A stretch of DNA of 64,000 nucleotides, from positions 240,793-304,792 of the forward strand of contig NZ_SLWB01000002.1 of the NCBI RefSeq assembly GCF_004340205.1, read 5' to 3'. Of the stretch, positions 43,044 to 52,023 are shown one piece after another. The notes beneath the pieces were generated by a model. The model searched no databases, was not told the origin of the DNA, and saw nothing but the letters and a program-made list of their open reading frames with translations. Origin of the DNA: Acetobacteroides hydrogenigenes. Its GTDB lineage: Bacteria > Bacteroidota > Bacteroidia > Bacteroidales > ZOR0009. A program made the position numbers and the translations under genes. Positions within the stretch are counted from its first letter, which is position 1. The number at the start of each line of letters is the position of its first letter.

Positions 43044-44473
43044 GCATAACTTTTGTTGAGATTAACCATGTTGTAGAGGTGGTGTTCTTGGTAATACTGC
43101 TTGTTATCGTTTTCTCGTATGCTGTGTTAGCCGTTGTTTCTATTGCTGCCATTAGAAAGCATCAGCGTAAGAATAGGTATCAGTCTGTGGAAGATTTGCT
43201 TTCGTCGAAATACTTGCCTGGCATCTCTATTGTTGCGCCAGCCTATAACGAAGGGCTAACCATTGTAGAGAATGTTCGGTCGATTCTTTCGCTTAGCTAC
43301 TCCGATTTTGAGATTATCATTGTTAACGATGGCAGCAAAGACGATTCGCTCCAAAAGCTTACAGAGGCTTTTAGCCTTGCCAAGGTGCGAAATATGCCGG
43401 TTGCCGATATACCAACGCAAGAAATTCGAGGTATCTACAAATCGAGGAACCTGGCATATAGCCACCTGATTGTTGTAGATAAGGAAAATGGAGGAAAGGC
43501 TGATGCGCTGAATGCTGGAGTTAACCAGTCGACAAAGAAGCTGGTGCTATGCATGGATGTAGACTGCATTATAGAGCCCGATGGGCTGCTTAAGCTGGTT
43601 CGTCCGTTTCTCGAAGAAACGAAGCGTAGGGTTGTAGCTGTTGGCGGGGTTATTCGTGTGGTGAACTCGTGCGAGGTGAAAAGCGGAAAAGTTACTCAGG
43701 TAAACTTGCCCAACGGATGGTTGGAGCGCTTCCAGGTGCTCGAGTACTTTAGGGTATTTACTCTAACCCGCATGGGATGGGCCCATATGCGCGGCTTGCT
43801 GCTGATATCTGGTGCTTTGGGAATGTTCGATAAGGAGATACTCATAAAGGCTGGGGGCTATACCCCAAACATTGTGGGCGAAGATATGGAAGTGGTGCTA
43901 AAGCTGCACCGCTACATGCGCGAGGTGGCGAAGGAGAAGTACTCTATTGGCTTTATACCCGATCCTTTATGCTGGACCGAAGTTCCCAATACGGCTAAGG
44001 TACTTAACCGCCAGCGTAACCGATGGAGCAGGGGATTTATTGAATCGATACTCGAGCATAAGCGGATGTTCTTTAACCCAAAGTACGGTTTTGTTGGGCT
44101 GGTTAGCTTTCCTTACGCCGTGTTCTTCGAGTGGATGCTGGCTCCCATAGAGGTGTTCGGCTACGTATACTTTGCCTACTGCATTTACAGCGGATTCTTT
44201 AACCTTCCCTACTTTCTGCTTCTTTTTGTGCTGGTGTACTCCTACTTTATGATGGTTACGCTGCTCTCCATTCTATCCGAAGAGCTGGTTTACCACAACT
44301 ACAACAAGAAGATAGATTTGGTTAAGCTGATGCTTATTGCCATGGTAGAGCCCTTCTTCTACCATCCGCTAAACCTTTACTGGACCATAAAGGGCAACTT
44401 CGACTACTTTGTTAGGGGCAAGCGCGAGTGGGGAAAGATGGACCGCCGTGGATTTGATGAAAATATTATTTAA
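43040..44473 (+). CDS. Processive family-2 glycosyltransferase (PgaC/HasA/BcsA-like)
   Basis: 477 residues. One N-terminal helix (about 10-34), a GT-A domain (about 55-320) and about four C-terminal helices. Motifs of a processive synthase: IVAPAYNEG, VNDGSKDD, MDVDC (DxD), GEDME and QRNRWSRG (QxxRW). Such enzymes polymerise and translocate UDP-sugars across the inner membrane. Which sugar is not readable. An insert between the first motif and DxD (AKVRNMPVADIPTQEIRGIYK) is seen also in other Bacteroidota GT2 proteins. Confidence 0.93.
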   Translation: MSITFVEINHVVEVVFLVILLVIVFSYAVLAVVSIAAIRKHQRKNRYQSVEDLLSSKYLPGISIVAPAYNEGLTIVENVRSILSLSYSDFEIIIVNDGSKDDSLQKLTEAFSLAKVRNMPVADIPTQEIRGIYKSRNLAYSHLIVVDKENGGKADALNAGVNQSTKKLVLCMDVDCIIEPDGLLKLVRPFLEETKRRVVAVGGVIRVVNSCEVKSGKVTQVNLPNGWLERFQVLEYFRVFTLTRMGWAHMRGLLLISGALGMFDKEILIKAGGYTPNIVGEDMEVVLKLHRYMREVAKEKYSIGFIPDPLCWTEVPNTAKVLNRQRNRWSRGFIESILEHKRMFFNPKYGFVGLVSFPYAVFFEWMLAPIEVFGYVYFAYCIYSGFFNLPYFLLLFVLVYSYFMMVTLLSILSEELVYHNYNKKIDLVKLMLIAMVEPFFYHPLNLYWTIKGNFDYFVRGKREWGKMDRRGFDENII

Positions 44474-44727
44474 CGTCAGTTCGACATAAGGCGATAATGC
44501 CAATGTATATCTCCTACGGAGAAAATGCGGGGGCAGAAATGACAAGCGACAAGGCTATAACCGCTACGCGGTATTCTTGTCGTTCGAATTTTGTCTGTAG
44601 GACATTAGGATTTGTAGTAAAACAACCATAACTCGCCCATTTCCCTTGTAGAGGATAAAGTTGTTATTAGCTTATGGCAGCCCTTCGTAAGGTTCGCAAC
44701 CTATATCGAACGGACATCATCTAGGTT

Positions 44728-45438
44728 CTACTCCACGTTTAGCCGTTGCTCCACCAGCGTTTTATAGCTGCGGCCAATCGGTATCTGGTACTTCCCAATC
44801 ATAATGGTTGTGCCCGAAAAGGCGGTAATCTTATCGGTAGATACGATAAAGCTGCGGTGAACGCGGAGGAATTTGGCCTCGGGAAGCTTCTCCTCGATAA
44901 GCGATATGGACGAGTACGAGGTTACCACCCGCTCGGTGCATACAATCTTTACGTAGTTACCCTGGCTTTCGATGTACAGAATCTCCGAAAGGAAAATCTT
45001 TTGGGTAATCTTATCCTCGCGAACGTAGATGTATGGTTCGTTTGAGGCTACAGATTGGTTGGGTTGGCTTGGCGTGCTGCAGGTAAGCAGCTTCGATGCC
45101 TTGTCGATGGCGCGGAGGAAGCGCTCGAACGATATCGGCTTCAGCAGGTAGTCTACCACATCGAGCTCGTAACCCTCGAGCGCATACTCGCTGTAGGCGG
45201 TGGTAAGAATTACCTTAGGCGGATTGCGCAGCGACTTAAGAAACTCGATGCCCGTGAGCTTGGGCATCTGGATATCCAGAAACATTAGGTCGACCTTCTT
45301 TTGCGATAGGATGCTAAAGGCCTGAAGCGCCGTGTTGCACTTGGCCACCACCTCGTAGCCATCGATGCGCGATAGGTATTCCTCTATGATATCGCTGGCT
45401 AATGGCTCGTCGTCTACAATAAGGCAGCTGATCTTCAT
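44728..45438 (-). CDS. LytTR-family response regulator
   Basis: 236 residues. Receiver domain (1-115) with DDE at 10-12 and phospho-acceptor Asp54 in MFLDIQMP, switch Thr/Lys in LTTAYS and KPISFERF. The LytTR DNA-binding domain (about 135-235) contains ILYIESQGNYVKIVC and FLRVHRSFIVS. It pairs with the LytS-type kinase 345 bp upstream on the same strand; the gap holds a cluster of palindromes rather than a gene. Confidence 0.94.
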   Translation of the reverse strand: MKISCLIVDDEPLASDIIEEYLSRIDGYEVVAKCNTALQAFSILSQKKVDLMFLDIQMPKLTGIEFLKSLRNPPKVILTTAYSEYALEGYELDVVDYLLKPISFERFLRAIDKASKLLTCSTPSQPNQSVASNEPYIYVREDKITQKIFLSEILYIESQGNYVKIVCTERVVTSYSSISLIEEKLPEAKFLRVHRSFIVSTDKITAFSGTTIMIGKYQIPIGRSYKTLVEQRLNVE

Positions 45439-45505
45439 CGGTATTCTCGGTTTATAGCGTTCTTAGCTGTTATGTCCTGGTCTATATTGTTTTTGGTTTA
45501 GCATT

Positions 45506-45723
45506 CAACCGCTTCGCGGTTGTTGCTTTATTGTGCATGGCCTCCCCGCATTGCATGCGGGACTATTCAAGTTCAATCCTTTCAGGATTACCGCTCGGCA
45601 CACATTAATGCTGCCATAAGCCCATAAGGGCTTCAATGTAAATAGCCCCGGGTGAAACTCGGGGGAATGGGGAAGATGGTAAACAACCACGGAGTGGTTG
45701 AATAATTCCTCCCATAAGAGGCA
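45506..45723. repeat. Cluster of seven or more small palindromes between kinase and regulator genes
   Basis: Successive hairpins: CAACCGCTTCGCGGTTG (45506-45522), a CCGCATTGCATGCGG type, AATCCTTTCAGGATT, AAGCCCATAAGGGCTT, CCCCGGGTGAAACTCGGGG, CAACCACGGAGTGGTTG and CCTCCCATAAGAGG. Similar clusters of unlike palindromes occur in other Bacteroidota and are untranslated repeats. Here it splits a two-gene regulatory operon. Confidence 0.8.
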
Positions 45724-45783
45724 AAGCCATGTTTGGTTTTTCGTAATATTTGTTGTAGAACTTCAACTTGTCGGTTTTTAGGT

Positions 45784-46851
45784 TTAGCTAAGCTGCAGCT
45801 TCAGCTTGCATAGGTACGAAAATCCATCGGAAATAGCCTTAAGCTCGTACCTGTTTGGGTATAGCAGCTCCAGACGTCGTTCCACATTTCTTAGGCCAAC
45901 GCCCTGCCGTTGCTCCTCCGCAGTATCTGGTTGCTCGTCCATGCTGTTTTCTGCAATCAGAAGAAGCTGGCTGTGTTCTACGTTAATGCTGATGTGTATC
46001 CAGCACTTGCTATCGGATGTTGTGTTTACATGCTTAAAGCAGTTCTCGATGATAGGGGTCAGCAGCATGGGCTCGATGGCCATTGCCAGGGTATTTCCGG
46101 TTACCTCGAAGCGTATTTCGGCATTTTGCGGTAGCCGCAGCTTTTCGAGGTTGATGTAGTTGCCGATGTGCTTGAGCTCCTTCTCGAGCGATACCTTGGG
46201 CACGTTGGAATCGTAGAGCACGTAGCGCATGAGCTCCGATAGCATCAGCACCACGTCGGGGGCCTTGTCGGACTTGCGCAGCACCAGCGAGTAGAGGTTG
46301 TTGAGCGTATTGAAGAAGAAGTGGGGGTGAATCTGAGCCTTAAGGAACTTCAGCTCGGTTTCGAGCTTCTCCTTTTCGAGCAGCTCGCTGCGCTGCAGGT
46401 TGCGGTACCCGTGCTCAACAATCTTTATCACCAGCGGAATAATCAGCACGGTGTTGATGTCTACCATGGCCGATAGCGCCTTAAAGCGGTTAAGGTAAAC
46501 GGGCGATTCGACGTACAGATTCAGCACGTACTTCGTAACCAGGTACTGGTCGAAAAGAAGGATGATGCCGCACACCACCATCACGGCAAGGGTGAGGATG
46601 GTGAAGAGCAGTACCCTCTTTTTGAACAGGAACTGGGGAACCAGCACCAAGAGTAGGGTGTACACAGCAAGGAGCTTGGGCGGTAGCATCAGCAGCTCGT
46701 TGAGGAACACCACCCCGTAGCTGTTCTTCTCCGATCCCCAGAAGAGCGTAAAGAAGCCGATTGTAACGCACCAGTACAGCAGGTGGCGAAACCATCTGAG
46801 GTTGAGGAGGTCGTTAACTCGTTTGCTTCCGGTGATATCGTATATGCTCAT
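45784..46851 (-). CDS. LytS-type sensor histidine kinase
   Basis: About 355 residues from the ATG at 46851 (MSIYDITGSKRVND); an earlier frame start at 46884 adds only 11 residues. Four transmembrane helices (about 20-140) and then the His_kinase domain: QIHPHFFFNTLNNLYSL with the phospho-acceptor His, and the N box PIIENCFKHV. No extracytoplasmic sensor domain of size is seen, so the membrane part or an extra protein senses the signal. It is paired with the LytTR regulator downstream. Confidence 0.93.
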   Translation of the reverse strand: MSIYDITGSKRVNDLLNLRWFRHLLYWCVTIGFFTLFWGSEKNSYGVVFLNELLMLPPKLLAVYTLLLVLVPQFLFKKRVLLFTILTLAVMVVCGIILLFDQYLVTKYVLNLYVESPVYLNRFKALSAMVDINTVLIIPLVIKIVEHGYRNLQRSELLEKEKLETELKFLKAQIHPHFFFNTLNNLYSLVLRKSDKAPDVVLMLSELMRYVLYDSNVPKVSLEKELKHIGNYINLEKLRLPQNAEIRFEVTGNTLAMAIEPMLLTPIIENCFKHVNTTSDSKCWIHISINVEHSQLLLIAENSMDEQPDTAEEQRQGVGLRNVERRLELLYPNRYELKAISDGFSYLCKLKLQLS

Positions 46852-47088
46852 TTTTAGCTGACTATGGTGTGCTAAAGATAGCACTTGTTGCGGTATTCCT
46901 GCAGTAGGTAATGGGTAGCGTTGGCTTCCAGCTATTTCAACAGCAGGATTGGAGGGGTAAACGGCAGGCTGGCTGCTGCATAAAGTGTGTGTTTATTGCA
47001 GGTTACAACGTTTGGCGGAGGCTGTAGGACTAGCTATTGAACTAAGGATGTTGTTATAGCAGTATTTCTTAATAGCAGCACGTTATCC

Positions 47089-47200
47089 TCCCGCCTTAGC
47101 GGGAGGGGCAAGGGGTGGGTAACAAGCTGTCTTTAAAACCATCAATTTTATTTCACTTAGCGTTCTTAACCAACCTCTACTTCCCGCCCAAGCGGGAAAT
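47089..47200. repeat. Divergent palindromic element (CCTCCCGCC...GGCGGGA)
   Basis: CCTCCCGCCTTAGCGGGAGG is a hairpin followed by GGGGTGGGTAAC; a matching AACCAACCTCTACTTCCCGCC...GGCGGGAA part lies about 70 bp on. It looks like a diverged relative of the CCCCTCC elements. The rest of the 46852-47251 spacer shows no gene. Confidence 0.6.
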
Positions 47201-47203
47201 GAA

Positions 47204-47227
47204 AAAGGCGCCCTTGCAGACGCCTTA
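47204..47227 (-). terminator. Terminator of the 47252-47815 gene
   Basis: On the minus strand AAGGCGTCTGCAAGGGCGCCTT pairs over 7 bp and runs into TTTTTC. Confidence 0.75.
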
Positions 47228-47251
47228 CTATACTACATTCTGTTGATTAGG

Positions 47252-47815
47252 CTACAGAGTGCTGTCCTTTGCAGTTTCGTTGCCCGGCATGTCGTAGGCC
47301 GTGATGGTAATCTTATCGCCCGCAAGGCTGTCGTTCTTTGCCGTTGCCTTGTAGCTCCAGTCTACGCCGCCAAGCAGCTGAACCGCATTACCCTCCTCTA
47401 CCAGCGAGCCATCGGGGTTGTGGATGGATACCTTTACTTCGGCAACCTTAAAGTCGTCGGTTACACGAATAGTGATTACATCGCCCACGTTACCCTTGTA
47501 CCCCTTCAGGTTTACATCCTCGATATCAGGTGCGTTTAGAAAATCGGCTACGGCAACCTGATAGGCGGAGCTAAACTTGTCATCTTTACCAGCCTCATAC
47601 TCTGCCTTCTTTACTGGATCGGCGGTAGCCGACTTGCCGTAAATTACTGCGGATTGAAACTTACGCTTTGCCTCCAGCTGCTTATCCGAATACTTTTCTG
47701 GTTGTTTAGGCTTAACCGAAATAATGGTTTTACCCTTAATTTGACGAAAGACGATTTGATCGCCCAGCATACCACTTACTCCTTGAGTAATGATATTGTT
47801 CTTAACTTCTGCCAT
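47252..47815 (-). CDS. Hypothetical protein with DUF6266-like N terminus
   Basis: 187 residues, no signal peptide. The N terminus (MAEVKNNIITQGVSGMLGDQIVFRQIKGKT, in parts, then ISVKPKQPEKYSDKQLEAKRKF) has the shape of small Bacteroidota proteins annotated DUF6266. The C-terminal half (about 95-180) looks like an immunoglobulin-like beta-sandwich. I do not know its role. It has a perfect Shine-Dalgarno (AAAGGAGG) 9 bp before the ATG, rare in this phylum, which suggests high or phage-derived expression. It is monocistronic. Confidence 0.72.
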   Translation of the reverse strand: MAEVKNNIITQGVSGMLGDQIVFRQIKGKTIISVKPKQPEKYSDKQLEAKRKFQSAVIYGKSATADPVKKAEYEAGKDDKFSSAYQVAVADFLNAPDIEDVNLKGYKGNVGDVITIRVTDDFKVAEVKVSIHNPDGSLVEEGNAVQLLGGVDWSYKATAKNDSLAGDKITITAYDMPGNETAKDSTL

Positions 47816-47998
47816 AATTTTTGGCCTCCTTTAAAATTAATTTAACAGATAATTATTCCTTGCGATTAAATGGCTAGATGTAGAGCTACATGCTAACCTT
47901 TCTATCGAAATCGCGCCTTTAAAATTAGCAGTATTTTCGAACGATGAAACATCCGTTGATAACTTTTTTTCTTGCTTTTTGTCAAAATGACAGCATGA

Positions 47999-48041
47999 CA
48001 TCCTACGGACATCCTACGGACTTCTACGGACTATGTGCGGA
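47999..48041. repeat. Four tandem copies of an 11-bp unit (CATCCTACGGA)
   Basis: CATCCTACGGA twice, then CTTCTACGGA (10 bp) and CTATGTGCGGA. The period is about one helical turn. It lies in the spacer between the protease and the 47252 gene. Confidence 0.78.
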
Positions 48042-48104
48042 GCTCCATTGTTAGTGAAGCGACATATTGGCAGATGAAAAAACGGCCTACAGGAGATGCT
48101 AATG

Positions 48105-48131
48105 GTAGCGCCGCTGCATACAGCGGCGCCA
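48105..48131. terminator. GC-rich hairpin after the protease gene
   Basis: GGCGCCGCTG/CAGCGGCGCT stem of 10 bp, 49 bp past the protease stop. There is no clear T run on the minus strand, so it may be a processing hairpin. Confidence 0.5.
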
Positions 48132-48179
48132 TAAAAGTTCTTCTAAGGAATACTGTCAAATACCTCTACCTTAGAATAC

Positions 48180-50648
48180 CTAATTTCTCCTAATAATCAG
48201 CTTTTTCTTGTGAACTTTTTTACCATCCTTTATGTGAATGATGTAGAGCCCTTCCCGAAGGTTATCAATGCTTACAGCTTGATTTAGGTACACCTTCTGC
48301 TGTCGCAGAAGCTGGCTTTGGTCGTTGTATATAAGGATGGAGAGGTTATCTTGGCTTTTTGCATCACCTACAAGCGTACTAGACATTGCCTGTAGCTCCT
48401 CGTTCTGCTTTATGCTAAATGAGGTGCTGGTAGGATTGGGGTAAAGCGAATACGCGTCAAGAGCTTCTTCATCGCCAATTATTTGAAAATCCTTACGCGC
48501 TTCATAATGGCCGCAGCTGGAGTTTACTGCACAGGTAATAAGGACAGAACCCGGGTAGTACTGGTATAGGGGAACGACAATACGATTAGAGTAAGGCATG
48601 CTGGTAAAAGTATCCCCATTTACAGACCATACAGAGGGTTCTTGGGTATCTATCTCGAAGTATGCCTTTTTGTTGCTTAGGTACTCAAAGTCAGGGCCGA
48701 TTATTGGCGTATAGCCATTAAGCGCCAACTCTTTTGTTAGGATAAGAGTGCCATTAGATGAGGTAATTGTTGCACGCACATAGCCAGCACCTGCACCTTG
48801 TATTGTCGTTGCATTAGTAGAAGCACCTATAGCAGCGCTAAGGTTTAGGCCATTTGCATACCAAGAGACCGTAGTTCCCTGAGGCAGGTTGCTGATGCTG
48901 TAGGTGGCAATGGTACCAGAGCAAAGCGCATCGGGGCCAGAAATGCTAAGATTCTTTATTAATGTAGCTTTAACAGCGTCATAGGCATTAACCAGACCAT
49001 ATCCCATTTGGTCATGCCATATACCATTAGGTCAACCGGGAGTCGTCGAGTAAGGGTATCCACCCACTTTTTGAGCTGTTTGCTCAATTATATCCCGTAC
49101 TTGTTGACCAGTTAAGGATGGATTAACTGATAGAATAAGGGCTGCAACACCCGCAACATGGGGACATGCCGCAGAGGTGCCGTTGAACCACACAGTATAA
49201 TCCATATTGCTATAATCAGAGGTTACCTTATTTCCTCCATTCCCAGTATGAATCGGCATGCTTGGATTATAACCATTGCTACTTGTTCTATCTGTTGTAG
49301 AGATCAGCACTCCAGGTGCAACAACGTCTAGAGTTGGTCCATAATTACTTCCCCAGTTTTCGCCATCGCACGAAGATGGATTTTTACGCTGACCACATGG
49401 GCTAATAGCACCGACTGTTAGTATGTTTGGGTTGCTATTGGCAGGATAATTAACCTGACCATTATCATTTCCTGAAGCAAATATCACAACACAACCTAAG
49501 CCGTTACGCCCATTGGTTATTGCATTGGTTATTGCATCATCAATATAGTTGCTTGTAAGATCATTATGGCCCCACGAATTACTGATAATATGTGCACCAT
49601 TTTGAGTAGCCCAATTAATGCCCTTTGCCATTTTTTTTCTAATATCTGGCGTCATAAGGTCTAGCGTACTACTCACTGACATTAACTTGCAATTGGGGGA
49701 TACCCCTCGTATACCTGCTGTATTCCCGATAGCTCCAATTATACCCGCACAAGCAGTAGCATGATCTCCCCTAACAATGCTGGGTGAAGAATCATTTTCT
49801 GTATCGTAGCTTAATGAATGAATATTAGCTTGCAAATCGGGATGATCCAACTGTATACCATGATCAACTACAGCAACATTAACTCCTGAACCAATTGACA
49901 TATTCCACGCTTCAAGAGCTTTAATATCTATACCACTTGTTCCTTGGTATTGGCCAGTATTACGAAGTCCCCATTGATTGGTAAAATAGGTATCATCGAC
50001 AGAATTCAAAATATTGTCGAGCATTAAATCTGGTTCTGCATACTGAAACATGCCGCTTTCATAAAACTTATTGGCCAGTTCCAACGCATTCATACTCGTA
50101 TTCTTAGTACACGATAATGTAAACCATAAGGGCATAAATGTGTCTTGATTGTCAATAACTGCATTGTGACGCTTAGCGTACTGCTGTAAAAGTAGAGTGT
50201 CAGAGAGTGTTTTGATCTTCACATAGAAGGAATTGGATAATCCAATTTTTTTGCTGTTAGCAGATTTGAAGTAGGGTGAAACTACCTTTATGTTTTCTAC
50301 TTTCTTTAATTCAGATATTTTCTGTGTATAAGATTCAATAGAAATGTTTTCGCCCAATTTAATTTCTGCCCAATAGAAATCCTCTATCTCATTAAGTTTT
50401 TGTTTTAACTTGCTGCTTGCTGACTCTTTCTGGTATTTTGTCAAACCAAATTTACGTAGCTCATTGATTTGCTTAGCATCGCTACCTGTAAAAGAGACAA
50501 ATACATAGTCCGAGTTTAGTTCAAGATACTTTTTCTCATTATTGTAGTAGTAATAATGCTTGCTTCCATTTTGTGAGAATCCGTTTGTAAACGTCAAGAT
50601 TACGATCAGAAATATCAAATACTTTCTCATAAATTCTATTTTATTCAT
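48180..50648 (-). pseudogene. S8 subtilisin-like protease with T9SS sorting domain, interrupted by an in-frame TGA
   Basis: Two pieces in the same frame (50648-49032 and 49031-48180) make one protein of 822 codons plus stop. The only lesion is a TGA at 49032-49034 inside ...YSTTPG-stop-PNGIWHDQMGYG. The catalytic triad is intact upstream: Asp in VAVVDHGIQLDHPDL, His in HATACAGIIGA and Ser in GTSAACPHVAG. Downstream lie an Ig-like region and a type-A T9SS C-terminal domain (YPNPTSTSFSI...GLYIIHIKDGK), needed for secretion and anchoring. A single C-to-T change from CGA would explain it. It could also be a sequencing error or read-through site. Confidence 0.9.
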
Positions 50649-51111
50649 TAATACGTTTTATATCAAAATTTACCTTTGCCCCTGCTGGTAGTTTATTTAC
50701 AACAATTCCATAAAAAAACTTTCCTGCTGGATATGTAAGATCATATATAACCGCAAGGTTATAAAGCCAAGTATTTGCTCCCGTTTGAGTGATATTATGC
50801 TTTAACTCAATAATACCCCGTGTAAAGGTGCTACATCCTACAAGAACATCGTATTTAGCGAAATCGATGTCTTTCAAGGTGGCATTTTGGTTGATTAAAT
50901 CTTTAATGAAGACCTTTTCAAGAGCTACTTGATCCCTAATAATCGCTGTTTCGCCATCTTTAAGGTTGCATCCTACATATAGTACAGGTAGCTCCTTAAC
51001 AATTTCAATAGGATACTTTTCGAAATTGGAGTCGTTGTTCTTGTCACACCCAGCGCCCATTAATGCCAATAGCATAACAGCGAGGGTGATTTTTAGAAAT
51101 GTTGATTTCAT
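50641..51111 (-). CDS. Small lipoprotein (unknown function)
   Basis: 156 residues. The lipobox is LMGAGC after a lipoprotein signal peptide, so Cys22 would be lipidated. The mature domain (about 130 residues) is beta-rich, with YDVLVGCSTFTRGIIEL. It overlaps the protease start by 8 bp, so the two are probably translated together; it may be an inhibitor or chaperone of that protease, an inference from position only. Its leader is almost identical to that of the next gene. Confidence 0.75.
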   Translation of the reverse strand: MKSTFLKITLAVMLLALMGAGCDKNNDSNFEKYPIEIVKELPVLYVGCNLKDGETAIIRDQVALEKVFIKDLINQNATLKDIDFAKYDVLVGCSTFTRGIIELKHNITQTGANTWLYNLAVIYDLTYPAGKFFYGIVVNKLPAGAKVNFDIKRINE

Positions 51112-51156
51112 GAATTTATGTTTTTGTTGTGTAAAAAGCGAATCTGAAGAGTTGTT

Positions 51157-51633
51157 TTACTTTAGTTTTCTTTTTAAAGTTTTTAATACACAACTAGAGT
51201 AAAAATTATTAGTTATACCGCCAGATGGAGTACACAATTCAAATTCATCACCAGTAAATGATATAGCAATACCTTTTGAAGGAATAACCAAATCGTTAAT
51301 TTTATCTGGCACATTACATATATAACAAAATCCTTTCATTGAATTTCGGTCAATCATCCATGTCATACTTTTATTCGTTTTGTCATACAAAACAAATTCC
51401 GATTTTTCGCCATCATAAGTTTGAGATTTAATGGCATCTAGGGATGTCTTACTCAGATCAAACAATAGGATGTTCTCTCTAGCAACATTTTTAATAAATG
51501 CGGTGTTATGGTCGCACGGGCATTTCGTGTATTGCAGAGGAATGTCTTCATACTCTTCTTCTTTTTCACATCCAGCCCCCATTAATGCAAATAGCATAAC
51601 GGTAAGGGTCATTTTTAGAAATGTTGATTTCAT
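51157..51633 (-). CDS. Small lipoprotein sharing the leader of its neighbour
   Basis: 158 residues. The signal peptide (MKSTFLKMTLTVMLFALMGAGC, read as two parts) differs from the downstream gene's in four positions, but the mature domains are unrelated in sequence: here CPCDHNTAF and CYICNVPDK Cys-containing segments. The 5' untranslated region is also shared (TTTAGAAATGTTGATTTCAT around each ATG). I do not recognise the mature domain. It precedes the other lipoprotein by 45 bp. Confidence 0.72.
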   Translation of the reverse strand: MKSTFLKMTLTVMLFALMGAGCEKEEEYEDIPLQYTKCPCDHNTAFIKNVARENILLFDLSKTSLDAIKSQTYDGEKSEFVLYDKTNKSMTWMIDRNSMKGFCYICNVPDKINDLVIPSKGIAISFTGDEFELCTPSGGITNNFYSSCVLKTLKRKLK

Positions 51634-52023
51634 GAATTTATGGTTTTTGGTTATACAAAAAGTTCTGAAGGAATGCTGCTTGGCTGCTAATGTCGGGCAA
51701 CGTTGAGTTTGTTTCGTTCATTAGTTCATTAATATTTGTCATTGGAGTTAAAATATTTTCGGTGTTAAATATAGCAAAACATTACAAACACAAACCTTCT
51801 GGTGGAATTTTGTTGAATTCATTAAGCGCCAAACGGGTGGCTGCTGCTAGATTTTTCTATTTGTTAATATAGTTCCTGTTGAGTGCAATAGCGTGATAGG
51901 TGCTGGTAGAAGAAAAGAACAGGCTACGTAGCCTACCGCGGGTTACCTATTAGATTGCAATTAGGAGATCGCTACTTGGCAAAATCGAAGTTGTAGATTT
52001 AGGTAGCGGTTAGCAGAGTTACT
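51634..52023. other. Intergenic stretch with no gene
   Basis: 390 bp between two minus-strand genes. It holds a small palindrome, AGGCTACGTAGCCT, and the promoter region of the lipoprotein genes. I see nothing else. Confidence 0.5.

Noticed and set aside
44474..44727. Possible gene or RNA between the GT2 and LytTR genes
   Set aside because: Only short imperfect hairpins (for example ACCGCTACGCGGT) and stops in all frames are visible.
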